A stretch of DNA of 40,012 nt. It comes from an uncultured Clostridia bacterium (lineage in GTDB: Bacteria > Bacillota > Clostridia > Oscillospirales > Acutalibacteraceae). The notes under the pieces are model-generated. The model ran no database searches. It was given only the letters and a program-made list of their open reading frames with translations, and was not told the origin of the DNA. How positions within the stretch are numbered: the first letter of the stretch is position 1; each line of letters starts with the position of its first letter. Positions 35,782 through 40,012 of the stretch are shown here, in pieces. The stretch covers positions 1-40,012 of the forward strand of contig CAJFOO010000016.1 of NCBI GenBank assembly GCA_904397205.1, given 5' to 3'. The translations under genes were made by a program, and so were the position numbers.

Positions 35782-35810
35782 TTGACAAACCTTTTTGCAT
35801 GTAATATAAT
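35782..35810 (+). promoter_or_regulatory. Consensus promoter of the tRNA-Met/tRNA-Glu unit
   Basis: Perfect TTGACA (35782-35787), 17-base spacer, perfect TATAAT (35805-35810), 33 bases before the first tRNA. Confidence 0.93.
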
Positions 35811-35843
35811 GATATACGCTTCCTGTTGATGGAAAATGGACAT

Positions 35844-35920
35844 GGCGGTATAGCTCAGCTGGCTAGAGCATTCGGTTCATACCCGGAGTGTCGATGGTTC
35901 AAGTCCATTTACCGCTACCA
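35844..35920 (+). tRNA. tRNA-Met (CAT), elongator type
   Basis: 77-nt cloverleaf with encoded CCA: acceptor GGCGGTA/TACCGCT (one G-T pair), D arm GCTC/GAGC, anticodon loop TTCATAC, T arm GATGG/CCATT. The paired G1-T72 end and lack of three G-C pairs in the anticodon stem exclude an initiator; it closely matches Bacillus elongator tRNA-Met. Confidence 0.95.
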
Positions 35921-35923
35921 TCT

Positions 35924-35998
35924 GGCCCGATCGTCAAGCGGTTAAGACACCGCCCTTTCACGGCGGGTTCACGGGTTCGAATCCCGTTCGGGTCACCA
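35924..35998 (+). tRNA. tRNA-Glu (TTC)
   Basis: 75-nt cloverleaf with encoded CCA: acceptor GGCCCGA/TCGGGTC, anticodon stem CCGCC/GGCGG with loop CTTTCAC (anticodon TTC), T arm ACGGG/CCCGT. It starts 3 bases after tRNA-Met and shares its promoter and terminator. Confidence 0.97.
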
Positions 35999-36004
35999 GA
36001 AAGG

Positions 36005-36042
36005 AAAAGCCTGGATCTTACCAAAAGATCCGGGCTTTTTTT
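36005..36042 (+). terminator. Terminator of the tRNA unit
   Basis: About 15-bp stem (36005-36019 with 36025-36039, one mismatch) and seven T. Confidence 0.93.
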
Positions 36043-36084
36043 GTTTCCCCTCGCGGGAAGGTGCCAAACACAAGGAGGGAACCG

Positions 36085-36414
36085 ATGGGGCATTTGGGTT
36101 TTTCGTATACCGGCTTGATCTTCCTTCTTCTGCTGTTTATCCCAAACTTGCTGTGGGCAAGGCATATGCCCAAAGAGGGGGATGCACCCGAAAAAGAAAA
36201 CCGTATCCTGCGCATCCTGGAACGGGACGATTTTTACGGCCGTTTTTTGGGTATCCCTTATGCGGGTGCGGTATTGCCCGTGCTGGCGTTTTTCCTGCTG
36301 GGCGTGTATGGGAAGGTGGTGTGGATGGGGCTGTCTGCCGCGATTTTAGGCATTGGGCATATCGGCATCCCTATCCAGCATGGGAAAGCGCTTGGGAAGG
36401 GCGGGGATGCATAA
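36085..36414 (+). CDS. Small membrane protein, apparently internally shortened family member
   Basis: 109 residues with hydrophobic segments at about 7-24 and 56-100. The start (GFSYTGLIFLLLLFIPNLLW) and end (DFYGRFLGIPYAGAVLPVLA, GIGHIGIPIQHGK) recall a clostridial membrane-protein family of about 150-170 residues whose middle carries two more helices. Here ENRILRILER runs straight into DDFYGRF, so roughly 50-60 residues seem missing in frame; this comparison is from memory. ATG follows AAGGAGGG. Function unknown. Confidence 0.72.
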   Translation: MGHLGFSYTGLIFLLLLFIPNLLWARHMPKEGDAPEKENRILRILERDDFYGRFLGIPYAGAVLPVLAFFLLGVYGKVVWMGLSAAILGIGHIGIPIQHGKALGKGGDA

Positions 36415-36434
36415 CGGCTTTTTTCCGGTTTGGC

Positions 36435-36463
36435 TGGAAAATCCCGGTTGGATGTGCTATACT
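36435..36463 (+). promoter_or_regulatory. Promoter of the GerMN-like lipoprotein
   Basis: TGGAAA (36435-36440), 17 bases, TATACT (36458-36463) with an extended TGC just before it. Confidence 0.6.
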
Positions 36464-36499
36464 CAGGGGAGAAACCGGAAAGAAAAAGAGGTGTTTTGT

Positions 36500-37168
36500 A
36501 TGAGAAAGAAAAAATATCCCGCGCTGCTGGCCGTTTTGGCCGCGGCGGGGGTTTCGCTGGCGCTGGCCGGGTGCGGGCAAGACGAGACGCTGCATATTCC
36601 GGCAAGCAGCGGGGAGGCAAGCCAGGCGGTTTCCAGCGAAGAAAGCCGCCCGGCCGGTACAGGGGAAAATCCGTCTCAGGGAAGTGAAAGCGGGGATCCG
36701 GGTGTGACGCAGACGGCGGTGCTGTATATCGGTATGGAAGGAAGCCAGCAGGAATACCCGCTGGAGTATACCGGTGAACTGACCCCTGAGGTGCTGATCC
36801 AGGGCATTGCCGAAACCACCGGCTGGGATTTGACCCTGGCCGATGCGGTCACCACGGGCAGCGGCGGCATGACGGTCTCCTTCAGCCGGCAGTCGGCGCT
36901 GTTTACCGGGCCGCCGGAGCCGCAGAAGGAGGAATTCCATATGTTCGGCGTGGATCAGCTTGCCCAGACGATCCTCGACAGCATCAAGGCCACATTGCAG
37001 CAGAATTTTGTGGATACAGCCGCAGGTGGGGATCCCGCTTCCCTGGAGATTTACTACTGCATGGAGGGTGACCAGCCCCTGACGATCCCGGGCCTGGAGG
37101 TGACGATCCCCATGGATCAGCCCTACACCGATTGGGATTCGGCTGTACAGCTTCAGAGCGGGGCATAA
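36500..37168 (+). CDS. Lipoprotein, possibly GerMN-like domain
   Basis: 222 residues. Lipobox LAGC with Cys25, then a Ser/Glu/Gly-rich linker to about 72. The globular part begins TAVLYIGMEGSQQEYPLEYT and continues with LTPEVLIQGIAETTGWDL, FGVDQLAQTILDSIKATLQQ and a final LEIYYCMEGDQPLTIPGLEV. The order strand, helix, late helix (TILDSIKATL) and strand with xxxxEGD recalls the GerMN domain of sporulation and germination lipoproteins, but the match is loose. AGAGGTG before the ATG. A second lipoprotein gene follows 111 bases downstream with its own promoter. Confidence 0.72.
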   Translation: MRKKKYPALLAVLAAAGVSLALAGCGQDETLHIPASSGEASQAVSSEESRPAGTGENPSQGSESGDPGVTQTAVLYIGMEGSQQEYPLEYTGELTPEVLIQGIAETTGWDLTLADAVTTGSGGMTVSFSRQSALFTGPPEPQKEEFHMFGVDQLAQTILDSIKATLQQNFVDTAAGGDPASLEIYYCMEGDQPLTIPGLEVTIPMDQPYTDWDSAVQLQSGA

Positions 37169-37205
37169 TATCCCTCGGAGCGGAGGAAGGTTTTTTGCCG
37201 GGCTA

Positions 37206-37234
37206 TTGCAATCCGTCGTAGTTTGTGGTATAAT
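37206..37234 (+). promoter_or_regulatory. Promoter of the Ser-rich lipoprotein
   Basis: TTGCAA (37206-37211), 17 bases, TATAAT (37229-37234) with extended TGG. Confidence 0.8.
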
Positions 37235-37279
37235 GGATCGATATAAAAATGATGTCTACGGGGAAGGGGTTATCCACCG

Positions 37280-38020
37280 ATGAAATTGAAAAAAATCCTG
37301 GTTGCCGGCGGAGTTACTGCTCTGGCTGCTGTGCTGGCGCTGAGTGTGAGTGCGTGCAGCAATAATTCCGGGACGGAAACAACGAATACCCTCTCCGCTT
37401 CGTCCATGGCGCAAAGCGAGGTGCCGGATACACTGGACGGGCTTTGCCGGTATATGGAGGGCAATGGATTAATTGGCGGCACACCGCACGATATGCTGGC
37501 CGATCTGATTGGGGCGAAAGAGGGAAGGATGTATCAGTTCTTGTTCAACGACAGCTCCGTACAGGTGGAGCTGTATGAATTTGATACCGAAAACCTGAAT
37601 ACAGAAGCCCAGAGGATCCTCCAGGAGGTACGCGAGAACGGGAAATTTACCATAGGGGAGACGGAGATTGAATCGTCCAACGCCTATCTTTCTGACAGCG
37701 GCAAATATTTGATGGTATACCACGATACCAACACCGATGAGGAACACACGAACCAATCGATCCGGGCCCAGCAGATGTTCAAGGAATTCCGCGGCAACGG
37801 TTCTACCGTGGATCCTGCATCCAGCAGTGTTTCTTCGTCCGCTTCGTCTGCTGTGTCCTCGGCGGCTTCGGGAACGGAGAGCGGGTCCGGCAGCGAAGGC
37901 GCATGGGATTTTGTCGCTACCGCTTCGGATTTGGAGACAAGCGGGGCGGGAGCCTCTAGCCCATCCGGCTCAGAAGGAACTACGGGAAGTGAAACGGCAG
38001 CGGCTTCTTCCCAGGCATAG
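37280..38020 (+). CDS. Lipoprotein with Ser/Ala/Gly-rich C-terminal tail, unknown function
   Basis: 246 residues. Signal peptide ends VSAC (Cys26). Residues 45-172 form a folded-looking domain (DTLDGLCRYMEGNGLIGGTP, MYQFLFNDSSVQVELYEFDT, YLMVYHDTNTDEEHTNQSI) in which the predicted strands resemble small secreted periplasmic-type domains; no family recognised. From about 175 to the end the chain is almost only Ser, Ala, Gly, Thr and Glu, probably a disordered wall-spanning tail, unusual in being C-terminal. A DnaA-box-like TTATCCACC (37270-37278) lies just before the ATG, most likely by chance. The AT-rich gene at 38060 follows after 39 bases. Confidence 0.75.
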   Translation: MKLKKILVAGGVTALAAVLALSVSACSNNSGTETTNTLSASSMAQSEVPDTLDGLCRYMEGNGLIGGTPHDMLADLIGAKEGRMYQFLFNDSSVQVELYEFDTENLNTEAQRILQEVRENGKFTIGETEIESSNAYLSDSGKYLMVYHDTNTDEEHTNQSIRAQQMFKEFRGNGSTVDPASSSVSSSASSAVSSAASGTESGSGSEGAWDFVATASDLETSGAGASSPSGSEGTTGSETAAASSQA

Positions 38021-38059
38021 AAATTGTAAAAATGATTGAAAAGGGTGAAAAGGAAGTTA

Positions 38060-38821
38060 ATGAGTTCAGTTACTGCAAGAATTAAGCAAATTAAGCAGCC
38101 AAGAGGGGGTTATATCAAGCCTTCTCAATTTACTGTTAGAGAAATACAGGATGGTAATATACTCAGTGAAGAAGAAAATATAAGTGCATCTACCATTGGC
38201 ATGGCAGTGGATTATCTTACTCGCTATATGATGGGTTCTGAGCCTATAGAGGCTTTTGCTATATCCTTACAAGGAGCAAAATTGGCAGGTGCTGAAAAGA
38301 AAGCACAAAAATATCTTAAAGAAATAAAAGGGCTTGATGAAAATTCCATTATTTATGTGTGTAAATTAGTAGGTTTTGATGTTTGGTATCGAAATCCAAT
38401 GGCTGCTATGATGTCAGCAGGAACAGAGGATATAAACCCAGATTCAGATACTATCCGAAATATCCGGATTATGGTTGAAAGAAGCATGAATTTTTGGGAG
38501 GAATATGGCCCTATAACAAAGGATGGATTTACTTTTGAGCCTAACGGATACACAAAAATAGTAGATGCGGGGGATGGGGATTATTTAACAGCAGATACAT
38601 TATGGGATTTCAAAGTCTCTAAATCTAAACTAACAAGTAAACACACGTTGCAGTTATTAATGTATTGGATTATGGGACAACATTCTGGAAAATCTGAATT
38701 TAAAGGGATAACAAAATTAGGTATCTTTAACCCCAGGCTTAACCAAGTGTTCACACTGGAGATGAAAAATGTGCCACAAGAAGTAATACAAACCGTGGAA
38801 TCTGAAGTAATCTGTTATTAA
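38060..38821 (+). CDS. Foreign-looking AT-rich gene with PD-(D/E)XK nuclease-like motifs
   Basis: 253 residues; no named family recognised. Base composition is clearly AT-rich with AAA, ATA, TTA and TAT codons, unlike the G+C-rich neighbours, so recent transfer is likely. Near residues 174-185 the sequence reads DAGDGDYLTADTLWDFK, and HTLQLLMYWIMG follows at 195-206. An acidic residue, then DxK (183-185), then QxxxY (198-202) is the pattern of the PD-(D/E)XK nuclease superfamily as in Cas4/RecB-type enzymes. The N-terminal 150 residues have no motif I know. No signal peptide or membrane helix. ATG has AAGGAAG upstream. Terminator shared with convergent sleB. Confidence 0.75.
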   Translation: MSSVTARIKQIKQPRGGYIKPSQFTVREIQDGNILSEEENISASTIGMAVDYLTRYMMGSEPIEAFAISLQGAKLAGAEKKAQKYLKEIKGLDENSIIYVCKLVGFDVWYRNPMAAMMSAGTEDINPDSDTIRNIRIMVERSMNFWEEYGPITKDGFTFEPNGYTKIVDAGDGDYLTADTLWDFKVSKSKLTSKHTLQLLMYWIMGQHSGKSEFKGITKLGIFNPRLNQVFTLEMKNVPQEVIQTVESEVICY

Positions 38822-38829
38822 ATCTATAT

Positions 38830-38871
38830 AAAAAAGGGTACCTCTGCTTTTTGCAGGCGTACCCTTTTATT
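38830..38871. terminator. Bidirectional terminator between the AT-rich gene and sleB
   Basis: AAAAGGGTAC (38832-38841) pairs with GTACCCTTTT (38859-38868), with CTGC/GCAG inside; A/T runs on both sides serve both strands. Confidence 0.85.
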
Positions 38872-38873
38872 GT

Positions 38874-39605
38874 TTATACGGCGAACCGGTGGCTGCCAAT
38901 GGTGGTGATTACCTCGCGGGAAAAAATCCATTGGTTGGTAGATTTGGCAGGGTTATAATAGTAGATAGCCCCGCCGGAGGGATCTTGTCCATTGATGGCG
39001 TCGCGGGCCGCGCGGTAAGCCGATTCTGCCACCTCCGCATTGATACCGCCGTCATTCAGACAGGAAAACGCTCCCGGCTGGTAGATCACCCCGGCCAGCG
39101 TATTGGGGAAAGACGGGTGTTCAATCCGGTTTAGAATGACCGCCCCAACGGCAACTTGTCCCACATAGGGCTCGCCCCTCGCTTCAGCAGAGATAATCCG
39201 CGCCAGCAGGCTGATGTCGCTGCTGCTGAAATTGCCAATGGGGGAAAGATCTATGTCAGAAGACGCGCTGCCGGTAATCCCCAGGGCCGCCAGAGTTTTT
39301 TCCCCGGCGATTCCGTCAGGCGAAAGGCCGTGATCCTTTTGAAAAGCAATTACGGCGGCTTTGGTTTGGCTTCCAAAAATGCCGTCCACATTGCCTACGG
39401 TATAGCCAAGTTCTTTTAACTTGGTTTGTACAGCCCGCACTTCCTCCCCTTGGGAACCGACTTTTACCAGGGTTTCAACCGCAGCTTGCTGCGCTGTCTG
39501 CTGGTATACTGTCAGGAAGGTGATCACTGCCGCATTGACCGCCAGCACTAAAAGGATTCCTAAAATATATTTCCATTGTTCTTTTCTTTTCCGTTTTTGT
39601 TCCAT
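38874..39605 (-). CDS. sleB: SleB-like cell-wall / spore-cortex hydrolase
   Basis: 243 residues: N-terminal membrane helix (about 11-33) acting as anchor or uncleaved signal, a peptidoglycan-binding domain (48-108, [41 protein letters not shown]) and a Hydrolase_2 catalytic domain (133-243) with probable catalytic Glu141 ([20 protein letters not shown]), [11 protein letters not shown] and a final IGSHRFAV. SleB is a lytic transglycosylase degrading cortex at germination; vegetative paralogues exist, so the spore role is inferred. AGAGGTG precedes the ATG. Upstream a CATAATA on the minus strand resembles a forespore sigma -10, with a poor -35. Confidence 0.9.
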   Translation of the reverse strand: MEQKRKRKEQWKYILGILLVLAVNAAVITFLTVYQQTAQQAAVETLVKVGSQGEEVRAVQTKLKELGYTVGNVDGIFGSQTKAAVIAFQKDHGLSPDGIAGEKTLAALGITGSASSDIDLSPIGNFSSSDISLLARIISAEARGEPYVGQVAVGAVILNRIEHPSFPNTLAGVIYQPGAFSCLNDGGINAEVAESAYRAARDAINGQDPSGGAIYYYNPAKSTNQWIFSREVITTIGSHRFAV

Positions 39606-39756
39606 GGTTTTCACCTCTTTGCATGGGGGTATTTTCCGGTTGGATTTTCTTTTCGGAAATAAATGACACATTTTGCGCATAGCACTACAGTATTATGTGC
39701 AAAAAATAAAGGAAATTCCTCTTCGACAAAAAAATGAAAAATTTTGAAAAAAAGGG

Positions 39757-39785
39757 TTGACATTACTATGGGAATTTGATATGCT
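39757..39785 (+). promoter_or_regulatory. Strong promoter, probably of an rRNA operon
   Basis: Perfect TTGACA (39757-39762), 17 bases, TATGCT (39780-39785) followed by ATATA. It points out of the window toward the leader below. Confidence 0.7.
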
Positions 39786-40012
39786 ATATAGGCGCTACAA
39801 AAACGGAACATTCCAAAAAGCGCACAGGACCTTGAAAATTAAACAGCAGCGAACAAGATGTTTGAAGAAGGAACCCGTAATCATTTGAGACGTACTCGGA
39901 TGAGGAAACGAGGAGCCGCGCTCGGAAAAGGGCGGCAAAACACGCAAGTGTGAGAATGAGCAATCAAAGCTCTGGATATGGTTAGGGCATCTGCGGATGT
40001 TTTAATACAGTA
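39786..40012 (+). other. Probable rRNA operon leader (mature rRNA beyond window)
   Basis: No protein frame fits these 227 bases. ACCTTGAAAATTAAACAG (39829-39846) is a phrase typical of leaders and spacers flanking 16S or 23S genes in Firmicutes, where it serves processing. The mature 16S start is not reached. Which rRNA follows cannot be decided from the window. Confidence 0.6.

Noticed and set aside
35844-35920. Initiator tRNA-fMet or tRNA-Ile2 reading of the CAT tRNA
   Set aside because: The first pair is G-T, not mismatched C-A, the anticodon stem lacks three G-C pairs, and the body matches elongator tRNA-Met.
37270-37278. DnaA-box-like TTATCCACC before a lipoprotein gene
   Set aside because: Single near match far from oriC; expected by chance.

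Overview
The window is the replication-origin region of a Gram-positive chromosome, most likely a G+C-rich, spore-forming member of the Clostridia (Oscillospiraceae/Ruminococcaceae-like). This rests on the Firmicute gene order dnaA-dnaN-yaaA-recF-remB-gyrB-gyrA and rpmH-rnpA-yidD-yidC-jag-mnmE-mnmG-rsmG-noc-parA-parB, and on Noc, RemB, a SleB-type cortex hydrolase, strong AGGAGG ribosome-binding sites and frequent TTG starts. The genus cannot be fixed from sequence alone.

Layout. 1-3.2 kb: hisS and aspS (+). 3.3-5.1 kb: a short minus-strand group (SRPBCC protein, nicotinamidase, BFD ferredoxin, Nudix hydrolase). 5.2-7.1 kb: an M14 carboxypeptidase, an LprI-like lipoprotein and a small membrane protein. 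7.2-18.9 kb (minus strand): the dnaA arm, dnaA, dnaN, yaaA, recF, remB, a zinc-ribbon membrane protein, gyrB, three consecutive YcxB-like membrane proteins, gyrA. DnaA boxes cluster on both sides of dnaA (17.13-17.58 kb and 18.97-19.07 kb), giving a bipartite oriC like that of Bacillus. 19.2-34 kb (plus strand): a lipoprotein with two FliF/YscJ-like repeats, then ribosomal protein L34, RNase P protein, membrane insertion (yidD, yidC), tRNA modification (mnmE, mnmG), rsmG, the nucleoid occlusion and partition genes noc, parA, parB with two parS sites, then serS and an acyl-ACP thioesterase. 34-40 kb: guaB, tRNA-Met and tRNA-Glu, a shortened small membrane protein, two lipoproteins, an AT-rich foreign-looking gene with PD-(D/E)XK nuclease-like motifs, a sleB-like gene, and the promoter and leader of what is probably an rRNA operon whose mature rRNA lies beyond the window.

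The two arms diverge from oriC, so the replication, partition and translation genes are co-directional with replication. hisS, aspS and the carboxypeptidase on the left, and sleB on the right, run against it. The + strand looks C-rich left of about 17.5 kb and G-rich right of it, as expected at an origin. DnaA starts replication at the boxes around its own gene, DnaN and RecF support synthesis and repair, gyrase relieves supercoils, and ParA/ParB acting at parS segregate the duplicated origin while Noc keeps division away from the nucleoid.

The least explained items are the origin-proximal lipoprotein with duplicated ring-building-like domains (19205-19894), the AT-rich nuclease-like gene (38060-38821), the YcxB trio inside the gyrase operon, and the zinc-ribbon/Pro-Arg-tail membrane protein between remB and gyrB. 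No complete transposon, prophage or CRISPR array was seen.
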